64,000 nucleotides of DNA, from contig CAJNBV010000001.1 of NCBI GenBank assembly GCA_905221095.1, positions 273,824 through 337,823 on the forward strand. The letters are read 5' to 3'. Source of the DNA: a bacterium (GTDB lineage: Bacteria > Bacillota > Bacilli > Lactobacillales > Streptococcaceae). Under the pieces are notes generated by a model. The model searched no databases. It had not been told where the DNA came from and worked only from the letters and a program-made list of their open reading frames with translations. The translations under genes were made by a program, and so were the position numbers. Positions 1 through 8,384 of this stretch are shown here, one piece after another; the first letter of the stretch is position 1; every line of letters begins with the position of its first letter.

Positions 1-51
1 ACATCTGCTACTATGGAAGCATATTTATCTAACTAAAAAGGAGGTTCTACC

Positions 52-1116
52 ATGAAACAAGAATGGTTTGAAAGTAATGATTTTGTAAAAACAACAAGCA
101 AGAACAAGCCTGATGAACAAGCCCAAGATGTTGTAGACAAGGCTGAAGAAACGATAGCCGATCTCGATACAGCAATTGAAAAAAATACTCAGTCAGAGGA
201 GGAAGTCTCTCAAGCTGAAGTCGAACTGGAAAGCCAGCAAGAAGAGAAAATTGAAACGCCTGAAGACAGTGAATCGAGAACAGAAATAGAAGAAAAGAAA
301 GCATTAGATTCTACTGAAGAAGAGCCAGATCTTTCTAAAGAAACAGAAAAAGTCACTATAGCTGAAGAGAGTCAAGAAGCACTTCCTCAGCAAAAAGCAA
401 CCACCAAAGAGCCACTTCTTCTCAGTAAATCCTTAGAAAGTCCTTATATCCCCGACCAAGCTCCAAAATCTAGGGATAAATGGAAAGAGCAAGTGCTTGA
501 TTTTTGGTCTTGGCTAGTGGAAGCAATCAAATCTCCTACAAACAAGCTTGAAACAAGTAGCACACACAGTTACACAGCCTTTCTCTTGCTCATTCTGTGT
601 TCTGCATCTTCCTTTTTCTTTAGTATCTACCACATCAAACATGCTTACTATGGACATATAGCAACTATAAACAGCCACTTCCCTGAACAATTTGCTTCAT
701 TGAATCTCTTTTCGATTATCTCTATCCTAGTAGCAACAACACTCTTCTTCTTTTCATTCCTCTTGGGCAGTTTCGTTGTGAGACGATTTATCTACCAAGA
801 AAAGGACTGGACGCTAGAAAAGGTTCTCCAACAATATAGTCAACTCTTGGCAATTCCAATCTTCCTCACTGCTATTGCTAGTTTCTTTGCCTTCTTTGAT
901 AGCCTACGATTTACAGCCCTCTTGTGTGTGATTAGCATTGGAATCATTCTGCTTGCTAGTCTCCATATCATTACGAGACCAAGTCAAGCAAGTGAAACCG
1001 ACTCCTTCTATCAATTATTCTTGTCTGTCCTTGTGAACGGAGTGATTATCCTCCTCTTCTTTGTAGCTGAAGTCGCACTGATTGGAGATTATCTTCGTAT
1101 CTTGGCCTTTCTTTAA
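52..1116 (+). CDS. Membrane protein of unknown function with a long acidic N-terminal region
   Basis: Not recognised as a characterised family. The 354-residue protein has two parts. Residues 1-165 or so are hydrophilic and rich in Glu, Lys, Gln and Ser, probably disordered, with no signal peptide. The second half has about five hydrophobic segments (roughly 173-194, 222-247, 271-289, 293-313 and 325-350), so it is an integral membrane protein with the charged tail probably in the cytoplasm. The start is supported by an AAGGAGG ribosome-binding site about 8 bases before the ATG. It is followed within 10 bases by a hairpin terminator and faces the convergent DUF4299-like gene. I recall close homologues beside trhO in pneumococcus; function unknown. 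Confidence 0.8.
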   Translation: MKQEWFESNDFVKTTSKNKPDEQAQDVVDKAEETIADLDTAIEKNTQSEEEVSQAEVELESQQEEKIETPEDSESRTEIEEKKALDSTEEEPDLSKETEKVTIAEESQEALPQQKATTKEPLLLSKSLESPYIPDQAPKSRDKWKEQVLDFWSWLVEAIKSPTNKLETSSTHSYTAFLLLILCSASSFFFSIYHIKHAYYGHIATINSHFPEQFASLNLFSIISILVATTLFFFSFLLGSFVVRRFIYQEKDWTLEKVLQQYSQLLAIPIFLTAIASFFAFFDSLRFTALLCVISIGIILLASLHIITRPSQASETDSFYQLFLSVLVNGVIILLFFVAEVALIGDYLRILAFL

Positions 1117-1121
1117 GATTC

Positions 1122-1147
1122 AATCCTGTCTTTCATGGCAGGATTTT
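1122..1147 (+). terminator. Rho-independent terminator of the upstream membrane-protein gene
   Basis: Stem AATCCTGTC / GGCAGGATT (one G-T pair) with a short loop, then six Ts. It starts 6 bases after the stop codon. Confidence 0.75.
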
Positions 1148-1161
1148 TTATATATCAAAAA

Positions 1162-1179
1162 GCAAGTCAATTGACCTGC
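1162..1179 (-). terminator. Rho-independent terminator of the DUF4299-like gene
   Basis: Near-perfect palindrome GCAGGTCAATTGACTTGC read on the minus strand, followed by TTTTTGAT, 8 bases after the stop of the minus-strand gene. Confidence 0.7.
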
Positions 1180-1186
1180 TTCTGCT

Positions 1187-2047
1187 TTACTTTTCTTGTG
1201 CTAATGCTTTAAAATCTTGTCCTAGGATGGGTTGTACTTCTAATTGATTGGCATCTAGTTGGTGGTAAGATGCTGATGGTAATGACTCTAGGAATTTTGC
1301 ATAGTCCAAGCGGGCAATGGCTTCATAGTCTTCTGGTTTAGAGCCGTCTCCTGTGATTTGAACCAAGTCAATCTCCCACTGCACTTCCTTATCCAGCAAT
1401 TGCTCAATATAGGCTGCAGGAACAAATGGTTCTCTCGGTAACACTGTCTTGACTCCTTGCGCCAGATGGTAAACGCCATGCACTTGCCCTTCTCCATCCT
1501 GATAGAAGGAAACTCTTGCAAAGTAGGCATCTGTCTCTTGAACCGCACGCACACGCGCTTCAAACTGAGCCAAGCCATCTGCCTCTAAAAAGCTTTTCAA
1601 GTCCTCATGACTAAAGAAAACAGGATTAAAAATTCCTTGGTAGATCGTAAAACGAGACGCAGTGTCTGCCAGATGGGCTTGAATACTTGCTTGGAAATAA
1701 GCTTCAAAGTCGAAACCATCTAGCCCTTCAATCTCAGTTCCTGTGTAAGCAAGCAGGGCATCTAAAAATGATTTGATAATCTCCCAGTCTGTCTTTGTGA
1801 GTAGGTCAGGAAGATCGACACGATAAGCCTTTTGACCATCAGCATAACTAATTTTAAAGAGAAATTGTGATTGCCCCACTATCGCACACTCGATATACTC
1901 GAGACGATTAAGTGGCTGACGAAGATAGACAGCATCATAACTATGCGACTCCAAACCATCTACCAAGGCCAGGATAGACTTGGCAGTCAAAATTTCCTGT
2001 TCTCCTAAAATGCTCTGTTTATTTGGAATAAAAAATGTTTTCGCCAT
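1187..2047 (-). CDS. DUF4299-like family protein
   Basis: Cytoplasmic 286-residue protein of unknown biochemical role, starting MAKTFFIPNKQSILG. I match it from memory to the streptococcal DUF4299 family. No signal peptide, membrane segment or catalytic motif is visible; the sequence is acidic and looks globular. A longer reading frame extends 51 residues upstream, but I chose the ATG at 2047 because an AAAGGAG site lies just ahead of it and the extension is basic and unlike the rest. It sits downstream of trhO on the same strand, separated by a hairpin terminator, so it probably has its own promoter in 2050-2140. Confidence 0.75.
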   Translation of the reverse strand: MAKTFFIPNKQSILGEQEILTAKSILALVDGLESHSYDAVYLRQPLNRLEYIECAIVGQSQFLFKISYADGQKAYRVDLPDLLTKTDWEIIKSFLDALLAYTGTEIEGLDGFDFEAYFQASIQAHLADTASRFTIYQGIFNPVFFSHEDLKSFLEADGLAQFEARVRAVQETDAYFARVSFYQDGEGQVHGVYHLAQGVKTVLPREPFVPAAYIEQLLDKEVQWEIDLVQITGDGSKPEDYEAIARLDYAKFLESLPSASYHQLDANQLEVQPILGQDFKALAQEK

Positions 2048-2143
2048 AACTGGACTCCTTTGAAATCGTTTACATATAGTATACCTTATTTTTCTGAAAG
2101 ATACAGAAACAAACTTTAGATTTTTGAGTAAAAAGCATAGAAA

Positions 2144-2163
2144 AACAGCCCCTGAGGACTGTT
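2144..2163 (-). terminator. Rho-independent terminator downstream of trhO
   Basis: On the minus strand, stem AACAGTCC / GGGCTGTT (one T-G pair), a TCAG loop, then a T run. It lies 6 bases after the trhO stop. Confidence 0.65.
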
Positions 2164-2168
2164 TGATC

Positions 2169-3155
2169 TTATACTGTAGCTGCTTGATCCAAGCTTTCAC
2201 CGATAGCGGCTAGGCGCTCGATAACTTCAGCTTGTGTCAATTCATTTTCTGAGACATAGCGGTTACGTGGGTGAACACGACATTCGTGTGAGCAGCCACG
2301 AAGATACTTGTCTTCATTTTCTTCTGATGTCAAGATACGACGGTTACAGAATGGATTTCCACAGTTTACATAACGTTCACATGGTGTTCCATCAAACCAG
2401 TCTTTCCCTACGATAGTTGGGTTAACATGGTTAACATCAACTGCGATGCGCTCGTCAAAGACGTACATTTTCCCATCCCAAAGCTCACCTTGGACTTCTG
2501 GGTCTTTACCGTAAGTTGCGATTCCTCCGTGCAATTGGCCGACATCTTTGTAGCCTTCACGGACCATCCAGCCTGAGAATTTCTCACAGCGAACTCCACC
2601 TGTACAGTAAACCACGACACGCTTATCCATGAATTTTTCCTTGTTGTCACGGACCCATTGTGGCAACTCACGGAAGTTGCGGATGTCTGGGCGGATAGCC
2701 CCACGGAAGTGCCCTAGGTCGTACTCATAATCATTACGTGTGTCAAGGACAACTGTATCTTCGTCAAGAAGGGCTTCTTTGAACTCTTTTGGAGACAAGT
2801 AAGCACCTGTTGTTTCAAGCGGGTTGATATCGTTGTCAAAGTCATTGTCTTCCAAACCAAGGTGGACAATTTCTTTCTTGTAGCGAACAAACATCTTCTT
2901 GAAGGCTTGTTCATTTTCTTCGTCAATCTTGAACCAGAGGTTTTCCATGCCTGGAAGGCTGTGAACGTAGTCCATGTATTTTTGAGTTGTTTCATAGTCA
3001 CCTGAAACTGTTCCGTTAATTCCCTCGTCAGCGACTAGGATACGGCCCTTAAGGCCGATTGATTTACAGAAAGCCAAGTGGTCTGCAGCAAATTGCTCTG
3101 CATTTTCAATTGGAGTATAAAGGTAGTAAAGTAAGACACGAATATCTTTTGCCAT
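2169..3155 (-). CDS. trhO: tRNA uridine(34) hydroxylase TrhO, rhodanese family
   Basis: TrhO (formerly YceA / UPF0176) performs prephenate-independent, oxygen-dependent 5-hydroxylation of uridine 34 in a subset of tRNAs. The 328-residue protein has the usual layout: an N-terminal acylphosphatase-like domain (about 1-95), a rhodanese domain (about 115-225) with the active-site loop CTGGVRCE beginning at Cys184, and a C-terminal Cys-rich segment with CGNPFCNRR and CSHEC that looks metal binding. A longer frame adds 15 residues; I start at 3155 (MAKDIRV) because this gives the standard family length. The ribosome-binding site is weak (AGAGAA). Monocistronic, with a terminator immediately after it. 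Confidence 0.92.
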   Translation of the reverse strand: MAKDIRVLLYYLYTPIENAEQFAADHLAFCKSIGLKGRILVADEGINGTVSGDYETTQKYMDYVHSLPGMENLWFKIDEENEQAFKKMFVRYKKEIVHLGLEDNDFDNDINPLETTGAYLSPKEFKEALLDEDTVVLDTRNDYEYDLGHFRGAIRPDIRNFRELPQWVRDNKEKFMDKRVVVYCTGGVRCEKFSGWMVREGYKDVGQLHGGIATYGKDPEVQGELWDGKMYVFDERIAVDVNHVNPTIVGKDWFDGTPCERYVNCGNPFCNRRILTSEENEDKYLRGCSHECRVHPRNRYVSENELTQAEVIERLAAIGESLDQAATV

Positions 3156-3286
3156 AAGATTTGTTCTCTTTTCTATTCTTAAATTTTCAGAATTTTTCAT
3201 CTAACTATACTAGTATACCTGCTTGAGAAAGCGAATGCAATTTATTTGACTGGAAATTGTAGAAAGGGACTTATCCCTGCATTTCA

Positions 3287-3583
3287 TTAGAAACCATAGC
3301 GAATCGTAGATAATTCTCTTAATTTCTTTATCTGCTCGGCTTGACTTTCTGACAAACTCAGCTTGTTATCAATCAACACACGCGCAATATCAACATTCAT
3401 TTGGCTCAGGATAAATGGAGTAGAGGTCCCATCGTTCTTTAATCGTTTTTTATAACTCACCAACTGATTTTTCAAGGGAGCAAGTTGAGACGTATCCTTT
3501 ATATCTTCCAATAAATGATTTATGATCGTCAGGGCTTCACAACGTCTTTCGCTTCCTCCAGCGAACCATTTTAATGGTGTCAT
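3287..3583 (-). CDS. Bacteriocin immunity protein, enterocin A immunity-like
   Basis: A 98-residue, helix-rich cytoplasmic protein of the EntA_Immun type. Such proteins protect a cell from class II bacteriocins, probably at the mannose PTS receptor. Family traits seen are the small size, the absence of a signal peptide, the regular amphipathic helices and an N-terminal KWFAGGSERR segment. Two ATGs lie 6 bases apart; I prefer the second (3583) because the AGGAGG site is 9 bases before it, while the first (3589) is only 3 bases away. It follows a CPBP protease gene by about 60 bases on the same strand, a common pairing in bacteriocin regions. No bacteriocin precursor or exporter was seen nearby, so this is an orphan immunity gene. 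Confidence 0.8.
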   Translation of the reverse strand: MTPLKWFAGGSERRCEALTIINHLLEDIKDTSQLAPLKNQLVSYKKRLKNDGTSTPFILSQMNVDIARVLIDNKLSLSESQAEQIKKLRELSTIRYGF

Positions 3584-3651
3584 ACTCATTTACCTCCTGA
3601 AACTCGCTTATAAATTGAAAAACTATAATTCCTAACTCTCATGCCATTATT

Positions 3652-4341
3652 TTACCCAAACACCCTGTGTAAAAAAGTCAGCAAAAATGGTAATGTTGCG
3701 AAAATATTATTGATCACATGCACCGCATAGGAAGGATAAATGCTCTTGGTATAGCGGGTCAAACTAGCAAAGATGATGCCAGATGTTGCAAAGACGAAGA
3801 TATCTAACAAACTAGGCAGGCTTGAAAAATGAGGAAGAGCAAATAAAATGGACGGAAGAAGCAAATCAAGGCCAAATCTCGAATGCTTAAAAAAGGCGTG
3901 TTGCAGTAATCCTCTATAGATTAGCTCTTCCATAAGTGGAGTCAGAAAGAACAAAGTTATATAGATACCTAGCTCAGCAAAGTTGGTCCCACTATAACCG
4001 ATCAATACAGCCCAACCTTCAGCAGTTGACTGAACATGTTTAGCTGTCTGAACGTTAAAAGAGATCTGGAGCACTACCACTAATACTGTCAAAATCGAAT
4101 ACCAAAGCCATTTTTTTCTTGGAATGTGAAAGAGATAACCATGACCTGTCTTAACCAGAATCCAAATCATGACTCCGCTAAATAGCAAACTCAAGATATT
4201 TTGAATCCAGACGAAATTGCCAATCTGGGAAGAAAATTGCCAATAATTTTGAACAATAAGCGTCAGCTTAGCAAGTCCAAATACGAAAAACAGGTAAGAG
4301 AAGACTGCACTTATTTTGAGTAGAAGCTGATACTTTTTCAT
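3652..4341 (-). CDS. CPBP family intramembrane glutamic protease (Abi-like)
   Basis: A 229-residue polytopic membrane protein of the CPBP/Abi (CAAX-like) protease family. The hallmark motifs are present: EEXXXR in MEELIYRG (about residues 134-141), a His in the FALPHFSS segment, and an HVINN motif near the C-terminus. These are the expected catalytic Glu/His residues inside the membrane. About seven hydrophobic segments are visible. The start at 4341 is fixed by an AAAGGAGG site six bases upstream; an upstream in-frame start adds eight residues without such a site. It is probably co-transcribed with the downstream immunity gene. In streptococci this family is often linked to bacteriocin loci, either in maturation or self-immunity; the role here is inferred only. 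Confidence 0.82.
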   Translation of the reverse strand: MKKYQLLLKISAVFSYLFFVFGLAKLTLIVQNYWQFSSQIGNFVWIQNILSLLFSGVMIWILVKTGHGYLFHIPRKKWLWYSILTVLVVVLQISFNVQTAKHVQSTAEGWAVLIGYSGTNFAELGIYITLFFLTPLMEELIYRGLLQHAFFKHSRFGLDLLLPSILFALPHFSSLPSLLDIFVFATSGIIFASLTRYTKSIYPSYAVHVINNIFATLPFLLTFLHRVFG

Positions 4342-4489
4342 TTGAACCCTCCTTTGTAAACTCAAGACATCTCTAATATAAGCTATATTTCCCTAAATCC
4401 TTACTCCAAATCCTAAATGGTGCTTGAGATTTCCTGAATGGTTAAATAGGGATATGAGAAACATAGATATCTATGCCCTTGTTCCAAAA

Positions 4490-4531
4490 AATCACTGCCT
4501 CCCCCAGATAAGCCTGAGGAAAACAGTGATT
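4490..4531 (-). terminator. Terminator downstream of ngtS, possibly bidirectional
   Basis: Eight-base stem AATCACTG / CAGTGATT closing a 26-base loop, with Ts beyond the stem on both strands. It sits about 45 bases past the ngtS stop. Confidence 0.6.
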
Positions 4532-4574
4532 CAGTTTTTAGGAATTAGGAATGAATACACGAAATCAATCGATC

Positions 4575-6053
4575 TTATGATTTTTTGTTTTTCAAGAATT
4601 CATCGTATTGTTTTTGCATTTCGTTCAATACTTTATCGTAGGCACCTTCAGATTTCAATTTTTCCATCAATTCTGGAATAGCTTTGTCTGGGTCTACAGT
4701 ACCAGTGTTGATAGCTGTATCGAATTGTTGCATTGTGTTAGAGATTGCTGAGATTTCAGATTTCACACTGTCAGTGTTAAAGATGAATCCAAGCGCTGGA
4801 GATTCTTTAGCTTCTGCCAATTGTTTCTTAGAATCTTCGATTTGTTGGTCTGTAACGTTTTCGTTGATGTAAAGGATCCAGTTGTTACCAGTGTTCCATC
4901 CACCCATGTGAGTGTTTCCTTTGTATCCATCAAGAACGCGAACACGGTTTTCTTTACCTGCAATTTTTTCCCAGTTCTTGCCTTCTGGACCATAAACAAG
5001 ACCGTTCAAGAGTTCTGGGTTAGTGTTCAAGAGGTTCAACACTTCCATTGATTTTTCTTTGTTCTTAGAGTTGTTTGAGATAACAAAGTTAGCAACTTGT
5101 GTTGTTTGGTTTTTCTTGATGAAGTTAGTGATTGGTTTGATTTGGATATCTTTGTTAGCAACACGTGAAAGCAAGCTGTTACCATAGTCAGCTGGTCCTA
5201 CTGTTTCTTCACGAACGAACCAAGTATCTTGTTGAAGGTCAAATGAAGTATCGCTTGTTGCTACGTCTTTTGGAATGTATCCAGCTTCATAGAATTTGTG
5301 AAGAGTTTTCAAGTGTTCTTTAAAGCGAGGCACTTCGTAACGGTTTACGATCTTAGTAGTGTCCCCTTCAAGGTCGATAACGAATGGAAGTCCATTTGGA
5401 ACTGGGTAGTCAAAGTTATCAGATGGGATGAAGTTCTTAGTAACCGCAAATGGCACTACATCTGGAGCTTTTTCTTTGATTTGTTTCAAAACTGGTTCAA
5501 GTGTTTCGTATGAAGTGACACCTGAAATATCGATACCATATTTAGCAAGAAGTGTTCCGTTGAAGGCGAAGTTTTGAGATGATGCAACGTTGGCTGCAAC
5601 TGGAACTGCGTAAATTTTACCGTTAATGCTGTTACCTTTGATGTAAGCTGGGTCAAGTGCTTTGTAAAGGTCTTTACCTTCTTTTTTGTACAATTCTGTC
5701 AAGTCAGCGTAAGCACCTTTTTGAGCATTTACAATGTAGTTATCTGCAAAGGCGATATCATAGTTTTCACCAGATGATGTGATAACTGACATTTTCTTAC
5801 CATAGTCACCCCATCCAAGGTATTGGATATCCAATTTAGCACCAACTTTTTCTTCGATGATTTTATTGGCATTTTCGAGCAATTCATCCAAGTTATCTGG
5901 TTTGTCACCGATTTGGTACATTTTGATAACAGGTTTGTCACCTGAATCAGCAGCTTTTTTGCTGTTACCTGTCAAGTTTCCACAAGCAGCGAGACCAGCA
6001 GCCAAAGCGACTACACTAGCAGATGCAAAAGCATATTTTTTCCAGTTTTTCAT
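4575..6053 (-). CDS. ngtS: Carbohydrate ABC transporter solute-binding lipoprotein, NgtS-like
   Basis: Substrate-binding lipoprotein of a CUT1-type ABC importer. The 492-residue protein has a lipoprotein signal with lipobox LAAC (lipidated Cys about residue 24) followed by an extracellular-type binding domain. From memory it corresponds to NgtS of S. pneumoniae, which binds Man5GlcNAc-type N-glycan fragments released by EndoD. The start at 6053 is set by an AAAAGGAG site and by the position of the signal peptide; a longer frame adds 50 residues read from intergenic DNA. It is last of the three importer genes, and a BOX element lies between it and ngtP2. No ATPase gene is present, so it probably borrows a housekeeping MsmK-type ATPase. 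Its neighbours GH20, ROK, GH38 and GH125 support an N-glycan substrate. Confidence 0.88.
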   Translation of the reverse strand: MKNWKKYAFASASVVALAAGLAACGNLTGNSKKAADSGDKPVIKMYQIGDKPDNLDELLENANKIIEEKVGAKLDIQYLGWGDYGKKMSVITSSGENYDIAFADNYIVNAQKGAYADLTELYKKEGKDLYKALDPAYIKGNSINGKIYAVPVAANVASSQNFAFNGTLLAKYGIDISGVTSYETLEPVLKQIKEKAPDVVPFAVTKNFIPSDNFDYPVPNGLPFVIDLEGDTTKIVNRYEVPRFKEHLKTLHKFYEAGYIPKDVATSDTSFDLQQDTWFVREETVGPADYGNSLLSRVANKDIQIKPITNFIKKNQTTQVANFVISNNSKNKEKSMEVLNLLNTNPELLNGLVYGPEGKNWEKIAGKENRVRVLDGYKGNTHMGGWNTGNNWILYINENVTDQQIEDSKKQLAEAKESPALGFIFNTDSVKSEISAISNTMQQFDTAINTGTVDPDKAIPELMEKLKSEGAYDKVLNEMQKQYDEFLKNKKS

Positions 6054-6103
6054 GATAAAAACTCCTTTTTTTATTTTTAAACTTATAAACAATGTAATGA
6101 TCT

Positions 6104-6257
6104 TATACTCAATGAAAATCAAAGAGTAAACTAGGAAACTAACCGCAGGTTGCTCAAAACACTGTTTTGAGGTTGCAGATAGAACTGACGAAGTCAGTAA
6201 CATCTATACGGCAAAGCGACGTTGACGCGGTTTGAATTTGATTTTCGAAGAGTATTA
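6104..6257. repeat. BOX element (boxC-boxB-boxA order on the plus strand)
   Basis: Dispersed pneumococcal-type BOX repeat of about 154 bases. The left end (TATACTCAATGAAAATC) is boxC-like, the centre contains AACACTGTTTTGAGG and ACTGACGAAGTCAGT, and the right end has the boxA core (ATACGGCAAAGCGACGTTGACG split by few changes) and TTTTCGAAGAGTATT. It lies between ngtP2 and ngtS, so it is transcribed as part of their mRNA. Confidence 0.9.
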
Positions 6258-6308
6258 ACTTCACACAAGGGAAGTTGGGAACTGAGAAATGTTTTTTCTC
6301 AACAAGCA

Positions 6309-7232
6309 CTATTCTTTCACACCACCGATAGTCAAACCTTTTACAAAGTAGCGTTGGAAGAATGGATACAAAATTGCGATTGGAAGGGTTGCGACCACAA
6401 CCATGGCCATACGACCTGTTTCTTTCGGTAGAGCAACTCCCAGTTGACCAGAGAGGCCGACTGCTTTGGCGATGTAGTCCATATTTTGTTGGATTTGCAT
6501 GAGCAAATATTGCAATGGATACAAGTTGTCACTCTTAATGTAAAGAAGGGCGTTGAACCAGTCATTCCAGAAACCAAGCGCTGTCAAGAGCGTGATGGTT
6601 GCGATACCTGGTAGTGACAATGGCAAACAGATTTGGAAGAAGATTCGAGCTTCACTGGCACCATCGATACGAGCGGATTCAAGAATGGCTTCTGGAATGG
6701 TCTTCTTGAAGAAGGAACGCATCAAGACAATATTGAATGGTGAGAGAAGCATTGGAACAATCAAGGCCCAAACAGTGTCACCAAGCTGAAGTACACGAGT
6801 GACCATGATGTAACCTGGTACCAAACCAGCGTTGAACAACATACTAAGTAGAACGAAAATTGTAAAAAATCTGCGATACTTAAAGGTTGTCCGTGAAATA
6901 GCGTAGGCATAGGTTGTTGTGATAAAGACATTTGTCAATGTCCCAACTACGGTTACAAAGACTGAAATGAAGAGGGCTTGTAGGATTTTATCCTTAAACT
7001 GAGCCAAAAATTCAAAACCGTCAAATCCAAATTGTGATGGGAAGAAGCTATATCCATTTTGAAGAATACTCTTTTCATCTGTCACCGAAATAACGATAAC
7101 GAAGATAAAGGGTAGGATACAAGAGAGGGCGATCAAACCAGAAATGGTACTAAAGAAGATATCCGCTTTCTTACTGAAGGAGTGAATGCCGACATTGTCA
7201 ATTTTTTCTTTTTTAATTTTCTTTTCTGCCAT
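6309..7232 (-). CDS. ngtP2: Carbohydrate ABC transporter permease, NgtP2-like
   Basis: Second permease of the N-glycan importer, 307 residues, of the CUT1 type (LplC/AraQ group). About six membrane segments are visible; the EAA loop appears as ESARIDGASEARIFFQICLPLSLPG (given here only as the region about residues 197-222), which contacts the ATPase. The start MAEKK at 7232 has a GGAGGAG site 6 bases upstream; an alternative frame adds 17 residues and would overlap ngtP1. It begins 13 bases after the ngtP1 stop, so the two are one unit. The C-terminus GGVKE is typical for this permease group. Confidence 0.9.
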   Translation of the reverse strand: MAEKKIKKEKIDNVGIHSFSKKADIFFSTISGLIALSCILPFIFVIVISVTDEKSILQNGYSFFPSQFGFDGFEFLAQFKDKILQALFISVFVTVVGTLTNVFITTTYAYAISRTTFKYRRFFTIFVLLSMLFNAGLVPGYIMVTRVLQLGDTVWALIVPMLLSPFNIVLMRSFFKKTIPEAILESARIDGASEARIFFQICLPLSLPGIATITLLTALGFWNDWFNALLYIKSDNLYPLQYLLMQIQQNMDYIAKAVGLSGQLGVALPKETGRMAMVVVATLPIAILYPFFQRYFVKGLTIGGVKE

Positions 7233-7245
7233 ATTCTCCTCCTTT

Positions 7246-8175
7246 CTAGAACAAGGCTGAGTTTGGATCAACTCGTCTTGCAAGTAAGTTTGATAGGATA
7301 ACCAGAATCAAGCCGACAACTGATTGGTAGAGACCTGCCGCTGAAGCCATCCCGATATCCGCTGTCTGAGTCAAACCGTTATAAACATATACGTCCAAGA
7401 CGTTGGTTACGTTATAAAGCTGACCAGCATTGTGGGGGATTTGGTAGAAGAGACCGAAGTCTGCACGGAAGATATTTCCGACTGCAAGGATGGTCAATAC
7501 AGTTACCAATGGTGTCAACTGAGGAATGGTTACATTGCGAATGCGTTGCCATTTGCTAGCCCCGTCCACTGTTGCTGCTTCGTAGTAGGTTGGATCAATT
7601 CCCATGATTGTCGCATAGTACATGACACTGCTATATCCAAAGCCTTTCCATATACCTAGGAAAAGTAGGAGATATGGCCAGATACCCAAGTTAGCGTAGA
7701 AATTGACTTCTTTCATCCCAATAGATTCTAGGAAATGGTTGAAGACCCCTTTATCAATGTTTAGGAAGGCATCTGTAAAGAAACTGATGATAACCCAAGA
7801 CAAGAAGTAAGGGAACAACATAGAAGTTTGGAAGATTTTAACCATTCTCTTAGAACGGAGTTCACTGAGGATGATGGCAATCCCTACAGATACAATCAGA
7901 CCAATAAAGATAAAGCCTAAATTGTAGAGGACAGTATTTCGTGTGATGATAAAGGCGTCTCTTGAACTAAATAAGAATCTGAAATTATCGAGTCCGACCC
8001 ATTTACTATTCACGATACTATCTATAAATCCATTACTGGTCATGTGGTAGTCTTTAAAGGCAACCACGTTCCCAAATACTGGAATGTAGAAGAATAGAAT
8101 CAACCAGAGTGCCCCTGGTAAAACCATCAAGAGAAAGATCCAGTTGTCTCTCAAGGTTTTTGAAAACTTATTCAT
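7246..8175 (-). CDS. ngtP1: Carbohydrate ABC transporter permease, NgtP1-like (LplB type)
   Basis: First gene of the importer operon, encoding a 309-residue LplB-type permease. It has about six membrane segments and an EAA motif in YYEAATVDGASKWQRIRNVT (about residues 195-214). A GGGAGGAAATT site precedes the ATG. The upstream region holds a TATACT -10 box and a perfect cre match, so CcpA repression is likely. A terminator hairpin separates it from GH20, although readthrough from the enzyme genes remains possible. Partner genes ngtP2 and ngtS follow. Confidence 0.9.
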   Translation of the reverse strand: MNKFSKTLRDNWIFLLMVLPGALWLILFFYIPVFGNVVAFKDYHMTSNGFIDSIVNSKWVGLDNFRFLFSSRDAFIITRNTVLYNLGFIFIGLIVSVGIAIILSELRSKRMVKIFQTSMLFPYFLSWVIISFFTDAFLNIDKGVFNHFLESIGMKEVNFYANLGIWPYLLLFLGIWKGFGYSSVMYYATIMGIDPTYYEAATVDGASKWQRIRNVTIPQLTPLVTVLTILAVGNIFRADFGLFYQIPHNAGQLYNVTNVLDVYVYNGLTQTADIGMASAAGLYQSVVGLILVILSNLLARRVDPNSALF

Positions 8176-8228
8176 AATTTCCTCCCTTTTTTATTTTGAT
8201 ATCCATCTAAAAATTCCTTTTTAGACTT

Positions 8229-8254
8229 TTGATAACGATTACATTATTAGTATA
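8229..8254 (-). promoter_or_regulatory. ngtP1 promoter -10 with downstream cre site
   Basis: On the minus strand TATACT (8249-8254) is the -10; the -35 is poor. The cre match is TTGATAACGATTACAT (8229-8244, written on the plus strand), which fits WTGNNARCGNWWWCAW at all positions. It lies just downstream of the -10, a position suited to CcpA blocking initiation or elongation. Confidence 0.7.
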
Positions 8255-8296
8255 CTCCTATTTGCAGGTTAGGTTAAACTACTAATTATAGAAAAA

Positions 8297-8322
8297 ACTC
8301 CACAAATTATTTTATGTGGAGT
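8297..8322 (-). terminator. Terminator between GH20 and ngtP1
   Basis: Perfect 8-base stem ACTCCACA / TGTGGAGT, 10-base loop, with A/T runs on both sides so it can work in either direction. It follows the GH20 stop by about 60 bases. Confidence 0.7.
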
Positions 8323-8340
8323 ACTTTTTTAAGAAAGGGA

Positions 8341-8356
8341 TGTTTCACGGGAAACA
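8341..8356. other. parS-like palindrome
   Basis: TGTTTCACGGGAAACA differs at one central base from the ParB (Spo0J) binding consensus TGTTTCACGTGAAACA. It lies in the gap between the GH20 stop and the terminator. It could simply be an RNA hairpin (GTTTC/GAAAC). Confidence 0.3.
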
Positions 8357-8384
8357 CTCTGAACAAGGGACACTGTTCTTGTTT

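Noticed and set aside
4424..4681. Plus-strand frame overlapping the ngtS end
   Set aside because: It runs through the terminator hairpin and antisense to ngtS, has no ribosome-binding site, and its composition is not protein-like.
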